A DNA stretch of 64,000 nucleotides from Paracoccus sp. C2R09 (GCF_018860625.1 NZ_JAHKQB010000010.1:217239-281238); one strand, 5' to 3'; counted from the first letter of the stretch, positions 1 through 11,921 are shown. Numbers and translations: made by a program. Notes: generated by a model from the sequence alone, not told the origin.

Positions 1-2
1 TG

Positions 3-491
3 CGCGAGCTTGGTCCCGTGCTGGGCGGCCTGATGGTTGCGGCCCGCGTCGCCAGCAGCATCGCGGCCGAGATCGGGACCATGCGCGTCACCGAACAGAT
101 CGACGCGCTGGTGACCCTTTCGACGGACCCGCTGCGGTGGCTGGTGACCCCGCGCCTGTGGGCGGCGATCATCTCGGTCCCGGTTCTGGTCGCGGTGGGC
201 GATGTCATCGGCATCATGGGCGGCTGGCTGGTCGGGACGAACTCGCTCGGGTTCGTGTCCTCGCGCTATGTTGCCGACAGCTGGGCCTATCTCGAGGCCT
301 GGGACGTGGCCTCGGGGCTGATCAAGGGCGCGGCCTTCGGCCTGATCGTCGCGCTGTCGGGCTGCTGGTTCGGGATGCGCGCGGGCAGGGGGGCTGCGGG
401 TGTCGGACGGGCCACGACCGGGGCGGTCGTCGCGGCGGCGGTGGGCATCCTGGCCGCCAATTTCGCACTGACGGGAATATTCTTCGAATGA
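3..491 (+). CDS. mlaE: MlaE-type ABC transporter permease (5' truncated by window)
   Basis: Integral-membrane permease of the Mla ABC system, which moves phospholipids between inner and outer membranes. Only the C-terminal 162 residues lie in the window; the reading frame is already open at the left edge. The visible start RELGPVLGGLMVAARVASS, followed by EIGTMRVTEQIDAL, is the conserved MlaE coupling-helix region. Hydrophobic segments follow at about visible residues 50-75, 103-120 and 138-158. The stop overlaps the start of the ATPase gene by four bases (ATGA), so the two are translationally coupled. The usual mlaD partner is not downstream. Family call is confident; the missing N-terminus cannot be judged. 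Confidence 0.93.
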   Translation, partial: RELGPVLGGLMVAARVASSIAAEIGTMRVTEQIDALVTLSTDPLRWLVTPRLWAAIISVPVLVAVGDVIGIMGGWLVGTNSLGFVSSRYVADSWAYLEAWDVASGLIKGAAFGLIVALSGCWFGMRAGRGAAGVGRATTGAVVAAAVGILAANFALTGIFFE

Positions 492-1189
492 TCCGGATCG
501 AGGGCATCGCGAAATCCTTCGGGCCCAAGCAGGTGCTGGCAGGCGTCGATCTGCAGGTCGACCGGGGCGAGAGCCTTTGCGTCATCGGTCAGTCCGGGAC
601 GGGCAAGTCGGTGCTGCTGAAATGCATCCTCGGGCTGGTACGACCCGATGCGGGGCGCATCCTGTGGAACGACCGACCGCTGGACGCGCGCAGCATGCCG
701 GCTTTCCTACAGGGATTCGGGATGCTGTTCCAAGGTGCCGCGCTGTTCGACAGCCTGCCCGTCTGGCGCAACGTGGCCTTTCGCCTGCGCGACCGGATGC
801 CTGCATCCCGGGCACGGGGGATCGCGATCGACAAGCTGGCCCGCGTGGGTCTGCCGCCGGAAACCGCCGACCTCATGCCGGCCGAGCTGTCGGGCGGCAT
901 GGCCAAGCGCGTGGGCCTTGCGCGCGCCATCTGCGACGACCCGGGCGTGATCTTCTTCGACGAGCCGACAACCGGGCTGGACCCGATCCGCGCGCGCGAA
1001 ATCGACGCGCTGATCCGCGACATCGTCCGCGATCAGGGGGCCAGCGCCATCGCGATCACCCATGACATGGCTTCCGTGCGCAAGATTGGCGACCGCGTGG
1101 CCTTGTTGCAAGGGGGCCGTATCGTCCATGACGGGCCCGTCGCGGAAATGGACGGTGCGGCGGCGCTCCGGGCCTTTCTGCAGGGCTGA
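488..1189 (+). CDS. mlaF: MlaF-type ABC transporter ATP-binding protein
   Basis: Cytoplasmic ATPase (233 aa) that energises the MlaE permease. Walker A GQSGTGKS is at about residues 34-41, the signature LSGGM at 134-138, Walker B VIFFDEP at 154-160 and the switch histidine in ITHD near 192. Length is normal for a single ABC domain. The ATG overlaps the mlaE stop (ATGA), which fixes the start. Nothing resembling mlaD follows; the next gene is phoH after about 110 bp. In other alphaproteobacteria mlaD can be elsewhere or upstream, which this window cannot show. Confidence 0.93.
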   Translation: MIRIEGIAKSFGPKQVLAGVDLQVDRGESLCVIGQSGTGKSVLLKCILGLVRPDAGRILWNDRPLDARSMPAFLQGFGMLFQGAALFDSLPVWRNVAFRLRDRMPASRARGIAIDKLARVGLPPETADLMPAELSGGMAKRVGLARAICDDPGVIFFDEPTTGLDPIRAREIDALIRDIVRDQGASAIAITHDMASVRKIGDRVALLQGGRIVHDGPVAEMDGAAALRAFLQG

Positions 1190-1300
1190 TGCAACCGCAA
1201 GAAGCTGCCGCATGTTTAATTACCGGGCATGGTTACATGGCCTTGCAAGAATCCCCGTGGATTGCCACCATTGGGTAAATCGCCTGAGCAGGAGATAGAT

Positions 1301-2374
1301 TTGGGCCTTTCCCCGACGCCCCCCGTCACAAACCCCGCCGCGGAAACCCTGCTGGAATTCCCCGACAACCGGCTGCTGATCGACCTTTGCGGTGCCAATG
1401 ACCGGCATCTTGCACGGATTGAGGAGGCGCTTGGCGTGCATATCCTGCGCCGTGGAAACCAGCTGGCCGTGGTCGGCGGTCCCGAAGCGCAGGCCGAGGC
1501 CGCGCAGCTGCTGCAAGGGCTCTATGCCCGGCTGGAACAGCACAAGCCCGTCAGCTTGGCCGAGGTCGAGGCCGCCCTTCGCATGGGCATCGAGCCCAGC
1601 CCGGAGGTCAGCCCGGACGAACAGCTGGAAATGTTCGCCCAGGGCAATTACGAGCTGCGCACCCGCAAGAAATCGGTCGAGCCGCGCACCGATGCGCAGA
1701 AGGCCTATGTCCGTTCGCTGTTCCAGAACGAGCTGGCCTTCGGCATCGGGCCTGCGGGCACCGGCAAGACCTATCTGGCGGTGGCGGTCGGCGTGACGAT
1801 GCTGATCGGCGGCCATGTGGACAAGATCATCCTGTCGCGCCCCGCAGTCGAGGCGGGCGAGCGTCTGGGCTTCCTTCCCGGCGACATGAAGGAGAAGGTC
1901 GATCCCTACATGCAGCCGCTCTATGACGCGCTGAACGACTTCCTGCCGGCCAAGCAGATGCAGAAGCTGGTCGAGGAAAAGCGGATCGAGATCGCGCCCC
2001 TTGCCTTCATGCGGGGCCGCACCCTGGCGCGCGCCTTCGTCGTTCTGGACGAGGCGCAGAACGCCAGCAGCATGCAGATGAAGATGTTCCTGACCCGCCT
2101 GGGCGAAGGTTCGCGCATGGTGATCACCGGCGACCGCACCCAGATCGACCTGCCGCGCGGCATGGAATCGGGGCTGGTCGATGCCGAACGCATCCTCAAG
2201 GGCGTGAACGGCATCAGCTTCAGCTATTTCACCGCCGACGATGTCGTGCGCCATCCGCTTGTCGCGCGCATCATCAAGGCGTATGACGCCGAGGAAGCCA
2301 CGGCGATCGCCGGTGGCAAGGAGGAAGTGCGCGGGCAATACGCCCCACGCCGAGCCATGCGAAACGATGCCTGA
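1301..2374 (+). CDS. phoH: PhoH family ATPase
   Basis: PhoH-like P-loop NTPase (357 aa from the chosen start), associated in bacteria with RNA metabolism together with YbeY. Walker A GPAGTGKT lies at about residues 150-157 and the Walker B-like LDEAQN at 249-254. I chose the TTG at 1301 because AGGAG sits seven bases upstream at 1290-1294. An in-frame ATG at 1229 would add 24 residues of poor quality and has no ribosome-binding site. The stop overlaps the ybeY start by eight bases. The phoH-ybeY-corC order is a well-known proteobacterial operon. Confidence 0.93.
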   Translation: MGLSPTPPVTNPAAETLLEFPDNRLLIDLCGANDRHLARIEEALGVHILRRGNQLAVVGGPEAQAEAAQLLQGLYARLEQHKPVSLAEVEAALRMGIEPSPEVSPDEQLEMFAQGNYELRTRKKSVEPRTDAQKAYVRSLFQNELAFGIGPAGTGKTYLAVAVGVTMLIGGHVDKIILSRPAVEAGERLGFLPGDMKEKVDPYMQPLYDALNDFLPAKQMQKLVEEKRIEIAPLAFMRGRTLARAFVVLDEAQNASSMQMKMFLTRLGEGSRMVITGDRTQIDLPRGMESGLVDAERILKGVNGISFSYFTADDVVRHPLVARIIKAYDAEEATAIAGGKEEVRGQYAPRRAMRNDA

Positions 2375-2864
2375 CCAGATAACGGCCGATTGCGTCATCG
2401 AAGACGAACGATGGGAGGCCGCGGGGCTTGAAGCCCTCGCGGCCCGCGCCATCGCCGCCGCGCTGGAATGGCACGGGATTGGCGGCGAGGTCGTCGTGAT
2501 GGGCTGCGACGATGCCCGTATCGCGGCCCTGAACGCCGATTTCCGCGGCAAGCCCCGCGCGACGAACGTGCTGTCCTGGCCCTCGGTCGAACATGTCGAA
2601 CATGCACCGGGCGAGATGCCGGACCTTCCCGACGAGGACGAGCTTGGCGATATCGCCATCGCCTTCGAGACCTGCGAGGCCGAGGCCAAGGCCCAGGGCA
2701 AGCCCTTCGATCATCATGTTCAGCACCTGCTGATCCATGCGACCCTGCATCTGCTGGGCTATGATCATGAAAACGACCCCGATGCCGAACGCATGGAAGA
2801 GGCCGAGCGCCGGATCCTGACCGTTCTGGATATCCCCGACCCTTACAGAGAGAACCTGCCATGA
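2367..2864 (+). CDS. ybeY: Endoribonuclease YbeY (16S rRNA maturation)
   Basis: Metal-dependent RNase (165 aa) acting in 16S rRNA 3'-end maturation and late ribosome quality control. The diagnostic zinc motif H-x3-H-x5-H is present near the C-terminus as HATLHLLGYDH. Upstream, FRGKPRATNVLSWP matches the conserved YbeY core. The start overlaps the phoH stop by eight bases and the stop overlaps the corC start by four, so the three genes form a tight operon. Confidence 0.96.
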   Translation: MPDQITADCVIEDERWEAAGLEALAARAIAAALEWHGIGGEVVVMGCDDARIAALNADFRGKPRATNVLSWPSVEHVEHAPGEMPDLPDEDELGDIAIAFETCEAEAKAQGKPFDHHVQHLLIHATLHLLGYDHENDPDAERMEEAERRILTVLDIPDPYRENLP

Positions 2865-3751
2865 ATTCCGAGGCCCGATTACCCGAAGACGACGAGGAAG
2901 GCGAAGACCGCAACCATCGCGGATTCTTCGGCCGCTTCTTTGCTGCCTTCAACGGAGCCGAAGAGGATGAGGACGAGGGCGGATACGACGAACGCTCCGG
3001 CAATCGTGCGCCCGGCCTGATGAACCTGCGCCGGATGCGCGTGGACGATGTCGCGATCCCCAAGATCGAGATCATCGCCGCACCGCTGAACATCACGCTG
3101 GACGATCTGGTGACGATGTTCCGCGAACATGGCTTCTCGCGTATTCCCGTCTTTCGCGGAACGCTGGACAGCCCGCTCGGGCTGATCCACCTCAAGGATC
3201 TGGCGCTGAAGCACGGGTTCGGTCAGGGCGGCAAGTTCACCCTGCGCCCCATGCTGCGACCGCTTCTCTATGTTCCGCCCTCGATGCCGATCGGGGTTCT
3301 TCTGCAGCAGATGCAGCAGAAGCGCAGCCACATGGCGCTGGTCATCGACGAATATGGCGGCGTGGACGGCCTTGTGACCATCGAGGATCTGATCGAACAG
3401 GTCATCGGAGAGATCGAGGACGAGCACGACGAGGAGGAGGCCGGGCTCTGGGTCCACGAGAAGACCGGGCAGTGGCTGTTCCAGGCCAAGGCGGGTCTTG
3501 GCGATGTCGAGGAAGAGACCGGGATGAAGCTGCTCGACAGCGAGGTCGAGGAGGAAGTCGATACGCTTGGCGGGCTGATCTTCATGCTGACCGGACGTGT
3601 GCCGTTGCGCGGCGAGGTGATCGCGCATGAATCCGGCGCCGAGTTCGAGGTGGTCGATGCCGATCCTCGTCGGATCAAACGCGTGCGGATGCGGTTGCCG
3701 AACATCGCGACCCCGACCGAACGGGAAACGAGTGAGGAAAGCGCGGGCTAG
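2861..3751 (+). CDS. corC: CorC/HlyC family CBS-domain protein
   Basis: Cytoplasmic CBS-pair protein (296 aa) of the CorC/TlyC group, linked to Mg2+/Co2+ homeostasis. An acidic N-terminus (residues 1-45) precedes two CBS repeats (about 65-125 and 135-190); the second contains [20 protein letters not shown], a hallmark of the family. A CorC_HlyC regulatory domain follows (about 205-285). There is no membrane-spanning DUF21 domain, as in E. coli CorC. lnt, often next in this operon, is absent; the gene instead meets a convergent hydrolase and shares the tetranucleotide CTAG with it, each stop lying on its own strand. Confidence 0.93.
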   Translation: MNSEARLPEDDEEGEDRNHRGFFGRFFAAFNGAEEDEDEGGYDERSGNRAPGLMNLRRMRVDDVAIPKIEIIAAPLNITLDDLVTMFREHGFSRIPVFRGTLDSPLGLIHLKDLALKHGFGQGGKFTLRPMLRPLLYVPPSMPIGVLLQQMQQKRSHMALVIDEYGGVDGLVTIEDLIEQVIGEIEDEHDEEEAGLWVHEKTGQWLFQAKAGLGDVEEETGMKLLDSEVEEEVDTLGGLIFMLTGRVPLRGEVIAHESGAEFEVVDADPRRIKRVRMRLPNIATPTERETSEESAG

Positions 3752-4686
3752 ACGCCCGCAAATCTCTCAAGGGCGCCCTGCCAGAAGATCCGCTTCAGGT
3801 CGGGCGTTTCCATCATCACCTCGTGGCGGGCGCCTTCGATCAGCAGCAGGCGGGCGTCCGGCCAGTTCGCGGTGCGGTCGCGGATCGCCTGGTGAGAGAT
3901 GATCTTCTCCTCGGACCCCAGGGAAACGGTCATCGGAATGTCGGGCGCCGCGATACGGGCAAGCCTGCTGCATTCGTTCAGCGCCTTGCCGACCCAGTCG
4001 AAGCTTGCGCCGCCGATGGTCAGGTCGGGCCATGCCGCAGCCTCGCGCAGCAGGCGCGCCCATTCGTCCACGTCATGCGTCAGCAGGTTGGCATTGAAGC
4101 TTTCGGCCAGGGGATAGGCCGATGCGCCCCCGCCGGTGCCGGGGGCCGCGAAGCCGCCCCGTCCCATGCGCCCGGCCAGATAGGCGATGCCCGTGGCGAT
4201 GCCCGTGTTCAACCTGCGCAGGTTGATCCCCCACATCGGGGCCGAGAAGACCGCCGAGGCGACCGGCAGCCCGTTTTCCAGCGCGCAGAGCCCGATGCAC
4301 CCGCCCATGGAATGACCCAGAAGATGCCAGGGCTTGGGCAGGTCCAGATCGCCCGCGGCGACCATCAGCTCGATCACATCGCGCTGGTAATCGGCGAATT
4401 CGCCGACATGGCCGGGCCGGGGATCGGCCTGCAGCCTGTCCGACATGCCCTGACCGCGCCAGTCGATGGCGATCACGTCGAAGCCCTCGGCGTTCAGGAA
4501 CGCCGCGACAGGGGCATATTTCTCGACATATTCGGTGCGCCCGGGAAACAGCAGGACGCTGCCCCGTGCGTCACCTGCGGCCCAATGCGCCGCGCGAAGC
4601 CGCACCCCGTCATCGGCCCGAAGCCAGAAGGCCCGCGCGGGGGCCTGCGGGCCATCGTCCAGCCGGTGGAAGGGCGCGGTCTCCAT
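3748..4686 (-). CDS. Alpha/beta hydrolase (lysophospholipase/monoacylglycerol lipase-like)
   Basis: Serine hydrolase of the alpha/beta fold (312 aa), closest by eye to PldB/monoacylglycerol-lipase-like proteins. The nucleophile elbow GHSMGG puts the catalytic Ser near residue 126. The block FPGRTEYVEKYAPVA is typical of the lysophospholipase subgroup. The C-terminal GARHEVMME supplies the likely catalytic His. No signal peptide is seen, so a cytoplasmic location is likely. It lies three bases downstream of the SCP2 gene on the same strand, a plausible lipid-related pair. The natural substrate is unknown. Confidence 0.85.
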   Translation of the reverse strand: METAPFHRLDDGPQAPARAFWLRADDGVRLRAAHWAAGDARGSVLLFPGRTEYVEKYAPVAAFLNAEGFDVIAIDWRGQGMSDRLQADPRPGHVGEFADYQRDVIELMVAAGDLDLPKPWHLLGHSMGGCIGLCALENGLPVASAVFSAPMWGINLRRLNTGIATGIAYLAGRMGRGGFAAPGTGGGASAYPLAESFNANLLTHDVDEWARLLREAAAWPDLTIGGASFDWVGKALNECSRLARIAAPDIPMTVSLGSEEKIISHQAIRDRTANWPDARLLLIEGARHEVMMETPDLKRIFWQGALERFAGV

Positions 4687-4689
4687 CGT

Positions 4690-4974
4690 TCAGGACAGCT
4701 TCTGCCCAAGCGCCATGGCGACGCCCATCGAACCGTCGATCTTCAGCTTGCCGGTCATGAATGCGGTCGCGGGGTTCACGTCGCCGTTCATGATGCCTTC
4801 GAACGTCTCGCGGGTGGCGGTCAGGGTCACTTCCGAATCCTCGTCGCCTTCGCGCACGCCGGCCTCGTCGATCATGATCGCGCCTTCGCCCTCGATCACG
4901 AATTTCGCGGACGAATCGAAGCTGTCGATCTTCTGGCCCAGTTTTTCCACGGCCTTGGTCACAACATCGCTCAT
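4690..4974 (-). CDS. SCP2 sterol-binding domain protein
   Basis: Small cytoplasmic protein (94 aa) made of a single SCP-2 lipid-carrier fold. The C-terminal block NPATAFMTGKLKIDGSMGVA matches the conserved SCP2 lipid-binding tail. AGGAAG lies upstream of the ATG. It is probably cotranscribed with the hydrolase downstream, which fits lipid or acyl-ester handling; the ligand cannot be read from sequence. Confidence 0.88.
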   Translation of the reverse strand: MSDVVTKAVEKLGQKIDSFDSSAKFVIEGEGAIMIDEAGVREGDEDSEVTLTATRETFEGIMNGDVNPATAFMTGKLKIDGSMGVAMALGQKLS

Positions 4975-5036
4975 TTTCTTCCTTTCAGCGCGCTTTGTCT
5001 GGCGCCCGACATGCGGGCTGGGTTACAGCTGCCGTT

Positions 5037-5618
5037 ATGAGCGCGGATCGTAACGTTTTCCATAATGCCGTCGCGGCACTGCGTCATCGAGTTCTGACGA
5101 TTTTCATCGTTCTTGCAACCCTGACGACACCCGCCTTCGCAGCCGATCCCCTGGACGATGCCTTCGCGCGGCTGGCCGCCCCCACGGGCGAAGGCTGGCG
5201 CATCGCCGAGGCCGATATCCTGCGGGAATGGTCGCGATCGGGTTCGCCGTCGATGGACCTGCTGCTGCAGCGGGGCGAGGCTGCGTTGGACCAGGGCGAC
5301 ATCGACGGGGCCATCGGGCATCTGACGGCGCTGATCGATCACGCGCCCGATTTCGCGGCAGCCTATCAGGCGCGGGCGGCGGCCCATGCGGCGGCGGGGC
5401 TGACCGGCCCCGCATTGTCCGATCTGGGCCGGGCGCTGGAACTGGAGCCGCGCCATTTCGTCGCGCTGACGCAGCTGGGCGCGATGCTCGAGGAACTGGG
5501 CCAGCCCGATCGCGCGTTGACCGCCTATCGCGAAAGCCTTGCGATCCATCCGCACCAGCAGGAAGCCATCGACGGTGTCGCACGTCTGGAACGTGCACGC
5601 ATCGGTACCGATATCTGA
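5037..5618 (+). CDS. Exported tetratricopeptide-repeat protein
   Basis: Periplasmic TPR protein of unknown role (193 aa from the chosen start). A signal peptide with an Arg/His n-region, the core VLTIFIVLATLTTP and an AFA cleavage site lies at about residues 18-39. Two to three TPR units follow (GEAALDQGDIDGAIGHLTAL; AAHAAAGLTGPALSDLGRAL; LGAMLEELGQPDRALTAYRE). The start is uncertain: an in-frame ATG at 4995 would extend it, but 5037 gives a normal signal peptide. The downstream helicase begins about five bases after the stop. Confidence 0.75.
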   Translation: MSADRNVFHNAVAALRHRVLTIFIVLATLTTPAFAADPLDDAFARLAAPTGEGWRIAEADILREWSRSGSPSMDLLLQRGEAALDQGDIDGAIGHLTALIDHAPDFAAAYQARAAAHAAAGLTGPALSDLGRALELEPRHFVALTQLGAMLEELGQPDRALTAYRESLAIHPHQQEAIDGVARLERARIGTDI

Positions 5619-5622
5619 GGCC

Positions 5623-8433
<2,811 letters not shown>

Positions 8434-8434
8434 G

Positions 8435-8749
8435 TTGGATGCGCAGCCCGGCCTTCGGCTGGACAAGTGGCTTTTCCACGCCCGCCTGTTCAAGACGCGC
8501 GGCCTTGCCGCCGGACGGATCGAGGGGGGCGGGCTGCGCATCAACGGACAACCCTGCCGCAAGCCCGGCAGGGCGGTGCGCCCGGGCGACGTGCTGACCC
8601 TGTCCGCATATGGCCGGGTCCGCACCCTGACCGTGCTGGCACTGGGCGATCGCCGCGGCCCCGCATCCGAGGCGCAGGGCCTCTATGCCGAACAGGACGA
8701 CGCGTCTTTTGCCGCCAGCGGTCTTGCAAGCGGTCAGGCACAGGCGTAA
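8435..8749 (+). CDS. S4-domain RNA-binding protein (Hsp15-like)
   Basis: Small basic protein (104 aa) with an N-terminal S4 RNA-binding domain ([17 protein letters not shown] through the GDVL segment). By analogy with Hsp15 it may bind the 50S subunit carrying a stalled nascent chain. The start is taken as the TTG immediately after the helicase stop; the nearby ATG at 8439 is out of frame. It is tightly linked to the helicase, suggesting a shared role in RNA or ribosome handling. Confidence 0.85.
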   Translation: MDAQPGLRLDKWLFHARLFKTRGLAAGRIEGGGLRINGQPCRKPGRAVRPGDVLTLSAYGRVRTLTVLALGDRRGPASEAQGLYAEQDDASFAASGLASGQAQA

Positions 8750-8778
8750 TCAGCGGCCCGGACCCAACGGAGCGTGAC

Positions 8779-9117
8779 ATGACCTACGTCGTGACTGACA
8801 ACTGCATCATGTGCAAATACACCGACTGCGTGGAGGTGTGTCCCGTCGACTGCTTCTACGAGGGTGAGAACACGCTGGTGATCCATCCCGACGAATGTAT
8901 CGATTGCGGCGTCTGCGAGCCCGAATGCCCCGCCGACGCGATCCGCCCGGATACCGAGCCGGACATGGAGAAATGGGTCGAGTTCAACCGCAAGTATTCC
9001 GAGCAATGGCCGGTCCTGACCCAGAAGAAGGACCCGATGCCGCAAGCCGCCGAGATGGATGGCGTCGAGGGCAAGCTCGAGAAATACTTCTCGGAAGCGC
9101 CAGGCGAGGGCGACTGA
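8779..9117 (+). CDS. fdxA: Seven-iron ferredoxin FdxA
   Basis: Soluble electron carrier (112 aa) with one 3Fe-4S and one 4Fe-4S cluster. The Cys pattern is [17 protein letters not shown] followed by [15 protein letters not shown], as in the Azotobacter ferredoxin I / FdxA group. The C-terminal extension ([19 protein letters not shown]) is typical of the proteobacterial form. GGAG lies seven bases upstream of the ATG. A roughly 280-base leader separates it from carD. Confidence 0.95.
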   Translation: MTYVVTDNCIMCKYTDCVEVCPVDCFYEGENTLVIHPDECIDCGVCEPECPADAIRPDTEPDMEKWVEFNRKYSEQWPVLTQKKDPMPQAAEMDGVEGKLEKYFSEAPGEGD

Positions 9118-9394
9118 TCCCCCGCCGCCTGTGACGGTCTTCGCCCTGCCGATCGCGGCAAGGGTGCGTTTGCGTTGTCGAGACCGCTTTTTTCGCCGTC
9201 ATTTTTGTGTTATACATCTCCAATCGCGCATGTCCCACGGGGCCTTCTTTCCGGTGTCGACATGCCCAAGCTGCCATGCCCCCCGCCCTCTGCCGGGCCC
9301 GGGGCCAGAGACATGTAACAGGATGGACCGAAGGTGGCGGCAGCCCCCTTTGGTTTCTTGTGCCCTGCAGAAGGGTGCACTCAGAGGAAGCCAT

Positions 9395-9904
9395 ATGTCG
9401 AAATCGAAGAAGAACGAATTCCGCCCCGATGATTTTGTCGTTTATCCGGCGCATGGGGTCGGTCGGATCGTGTCGATCGAAGAACAGGAAGTTGCCGGCC
9501 TGCGGCTGGAGATGTTCGTCATCTCCTTCGACAAGGACAAGATGACCCTGCGCGTGCCGACCTCGCGCGCCACCGAGATCGGGATGCGCGGCCTTGCATC
9601 GCCGGACCTGATCGACCGCGCGCTGGAAACGCTGAAGGGCAAGGCCCGCGTCAAGCGTGCGATGTGGTCGCGCCGGGCGCAGGAATACGAACAGAAGATC
9701 AACTCGGGCGATCTGCTGTCCATCGCCGAGGTCGTGCGCGACCTGCATCGCAGCGACGATCAGCGCGAGCAGTCCTATTCCGAGCGTCAGCTGTACGAAG
9801 CCGCGCTGGATCGCCTGACCCGCGAAGTGGCGGCTGTCGGTGGCCTGGACGAAGGCGGCGCGCAGAAGCGGGTCGAGGAAGTGCTGCTGACCCGCGCGGC
9901 CTGA
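9395..9904 (+). CDS. carD: CarD family transcriptional regulator
   Basis: RNA-polymerase-binding regulator (169 aa) of the CarD/CdnL family; in alphaproteobacteria it stabilises open complexes, including at rRNA promoters. The N-terminal Tudor-like domain is FRPDDFVVYPAHGVGRIVSI, and the helical DNA-binding part runs from about residue 65 to the end. GAGGAAG at 9384-9390 supports the chosen ATG. The gene is monocistronic: a long leader precedes it and a strong intrinsic terminator follows. Confidence 0.95.
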   Translation: MSKSKKNEFRPDDFVVYPAHGVGRIVSIEEQEVAGLRLEMFVISFDKDKMTLRVPTSRATEIGMRGLASPDLIDRALETLKGKARVKRAMWSRRAQEYEQKINSGDLLSIAEVVRDLHRSDDQREQSYSERQLYEAALDRLTREVAAVGGLDEGGAQKRVEEVLLTRAA

Positions 9905-9927
9905 TCACTGATCGGACGGCATGAAAC

Positions 9928-9950
9928 GGGCGCCTTCGGGCGCCCTTTTT
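9928..9950 (+). terminator. Intrinsic terminator after carD
   Basis: A perfect 7-bp stem GGGCGCC/GGCGCCC with a TTCG loop is followed by five T residues, 23 bases after the carD stop. It is a canonical Rho-independent terminator for carD. Confidence 0.92.
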
Positions 9951-10043
9951 CATGGCCCGTGGGCGTTGTTCCGGTCGTGGACAACGCTTGCGCTGCGGCC
10001 TATAACCCGACGCGAAAACCCAATGCCAACAATCGAGGCGCAC

Positions 10044-10961
10044 ATGATCAAGGTATTCGGCCACACGGCCCCCGACACCGACTCGACCGGCTCGCCCATC
10101 ATCTGGGCCTGGTACCTGAACGAGGTCCGCAAGACCCCCGCCGAGGCCGTCCTGCAGGGTGAGCCGAACACCGAAGCCGCTTGGATGCTGACCCGTTGGG
10201 ACCTGCCCAAGCCCGGCATGATCACCGATGTGGCCGCCGGCGACAAATGCGTCATCGTGGACACCAACAACCCGGCCGAGCTGCCGGATTCGATCAACGA
10301 TGCCGACATCCTGGAGATCATCGACCACCACATGCTGGTCGGCGGCATCAAGACCCGCAGCCCGATCAACATTACCATCCGTCCGCTGGCCTGCACCGCG
10401 ACCATCATGCACGACCTGATGGGCGATGCCGTCGCCGGCGCCCCCGATTGGGTCAAGGGTGCGATGCTGACCTGCATCCTGTCCGACACGCTGGAGTTCC
10501 GCAGCCCGACCACCACCGATCACGACCGTGCCGTGGCCGAGAAGCTGGCAGCCGAGCTGGGCATCGACATTCCCGAATACGCGGCCGAGATGTTCGCCGC
10601 GAAATCCGATGTCAGCGCCTTCCCGGATGCCGCGCTGCTGAAGATGGACAGCAAGGAATACGAACTGGGCGGCAAGCAGCTGCGCGTCTCGGTCCTTGAA
10701 ACCACCGCGCCGCAGGTTCTGCTGGACCGCAAGGACAGCCTGATCGCCTCGATGCCCGCGGTCGCGGCCGAGGATGGCGCGGACGAGGTCCTGCTGTTCA
10801 TCATCGACATCCTGCGCGAGGAAGCGACGCTGCTGGTCCCGAACGAGTTCGTCAAGTCGGTGGCCGAGCGCAGCTTCGGCGTGACCGTCACGGGCGATAC
10901 GGTCGTCCTGCCGGGCGTCATGAGCCGCAAGAAGCAGATCATCCCGGTCCTGGCCGTCTGA
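10044..10961 (+). CDS. ppaC: Manganese-dependent inorganic pyrophosphatase
   Basis: Family II (DHH) pyrophosphatase (305 aa) hydrolysing PPi to phosphate in the cytoplasm. N-terminal GHTAPDTDSTG carries metal ligands; IDHHML is the DHH signature; the C-terminal DHHA2 domain ends with GVMSRKKQIIPVL, as in the family. The ATG at 10044 has GAGG five bases upstream; an upstream in-frame ATG at 10023 would add seven residues. The stop overlaps the next ATG (ATGATG junction), so the HAD gene is coupled. Confidence 0.95.
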   Translation: MIKVFGHTAPDTDSTGSPIIWAWYLNEVRKTPAEAVLQGEPNTEAAWMLTRWDLPKPGMITDVAAGDKCVIVDTNNPAELPDSINDADILEIIDHHMLVGGIKTRSPINITIRPLACTATIMHDLMGDAVAGAPDWVKGAMLTCILSDTLEFRSPTTTDHDRAVAEKLAAELGIDIPEYAAEMFAAKSDVSAFPDAALLKMDSKEYELGGKQLRVSVLETTAPQVLLDRKDSLIASMPAVAAEDGADEVLLFIIDILREEATLLVPNEFVKSVAERSFGVTVTGDTVVLPGVMSRKKQIIPVLAV

Positions 10962-11830
10962 TGACCCGCATCATCGCTTCGCTGGCCGAGATCTCGGCCG
11001 GCTACGATGCCCTGTTCTGCGATCTCTGGGGCTGCCTGCACAATGGCCAGCAGCCCTACGAGGCTGCGGTCGCGGCATTGCGTGAATATCGGCAGGCGGG
11101 CGGCAAGGTCTGCCTGATGACCAACGCGCCCCGTCCGAACCAGTATGTCATCGCGCAGCTGGACCGGATGGGCGTTCCGCGCGATGCGTGGGACATCGTC
11201 GTCAGTTCGGGCGATGCCGCGCAAGAGGCCATGTTCCGGGGCGAGGTCGGTCGCAAGCTTTGGCATATCGGCCTGCCCAAGGATGACGGCTTCTTCACCG
11301 ATATCCCGGCAGGGTTCGAGGATGCGCCCGCGGTCACCCGCGTCGATCTGGCCGATGCCGAGGGCATCGTCGCCTCGGGCCCCTTCGACGAGGAGAACGA
11401 GACCCCCGAGCATTACGCCGACCGTTTCCGCGATGCGCTGGAACGCGGGCTGCCGATGCTTTGCGCGAACCCGGACATCATCGTGGACATGGGCGACAAG
11501 CGCATCTACTGCGCGGGTGCGCTGGCCCAGTATTACGAGGAACTGGGCGGCAAGGTCCTCTATTTCGGCAAGCCCCATGCGCCGATCTACGACCGCGCCC
11601 GCAGGCTGCTTGCGCTTGGCGACCAGGCACGTTTCCTGGCCGTGGGCGACGGCATCAACACCGATGTCGAGGGTGCCGAGGATCAGGGCATCGACAGCAT
11701 CTTCGTGACGGGTGGCCTTGCCGCCGAAGAGTTCGGCGACGATGTCGAGAACCCGCGCGGCGACATGCTGGAAGATTGGCTGAAGCGAAAGGGCCGCGCG
11801 CCCAGCTTTGCTATCGGCCGCCTGCGCTGA
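10961..11830 (+). CDS. HAD-superfamily IIA sugar-phosphatase-like hydrolase
   Basis: NagD-like HAD phosphatase (289 aa) of the kind grouped as TIGR01459. HAD motif I is altered to DALFCDLWGCLHNG (nucleophile Asp in FCDLWG), motif II is LMTNAPRP and the C-terminal motif is GDGINTDVEGAEDQG. The substrate is unknown; pyridoxal or nucleotide phosphates are typical of relatives. The start overlaps the pyrophosphatase stop and the gene ends in a strong terminator, so the two form a two-gene operon. Confidence 0.87.
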   Translation: MTRIIASLAEISAGYDALFCDLWGCLHNGQQPYEAAVAALREYRQAGGKVCLMTNAPRPNQYVIAQLDRMGVPRDAWDIVVSSGDAAQEAMFRGEVGRKLWHIGLPKDDGFFTDIPAGFEDAPAVTRVDLADAEGIVASGPFDEENETPEHYADRFRDALERGLPMLCANPDIIVDMGDKRIYCAGALAQYYEELGGKVLYFGKPHAPIYDRARRLLALGDQARFLAVGDGINTDVEGAEDQGIDSIFVTGGLAAEEFGDDVENPRGDMLEDWLKRKGRAPSFAIGRLR

Positions 11831-11855
11831 ACCGATATCCGGATGCCAAGTTCAG

Positions 11856-11886
11856 GCCCCGCAGCCATCCCGGCTGCGGGGCTTTT
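11856..11886 (+). terminator. Intrinsic terminator after the HAD gene
   Basis: An 11-bp perfect stem (GCCCCGCAGCC / GGCTGCGGGGC) with an ATCCC loop is followed by TTTT, 25 bases after the stop. It ends the ppaC-HAD unit. Confidence 0.93.
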
Positions 11887-11921
11887 CCTTGCGCAACAAT
11901 CTGGCGTCCGCTTTGCGCATC

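Noticed and set aside
1220..2701. 493-codon minus-strand open frame opposite phoH/ybeY
   Set aside because: Antisense shadow of conserved genes; low-complexity composition and no ribosome-binding site.
9188..9216. carD promoter with TATACA at 9211
   Set aside because: The expected -35 region is only a T run; signal too weak to annotate.
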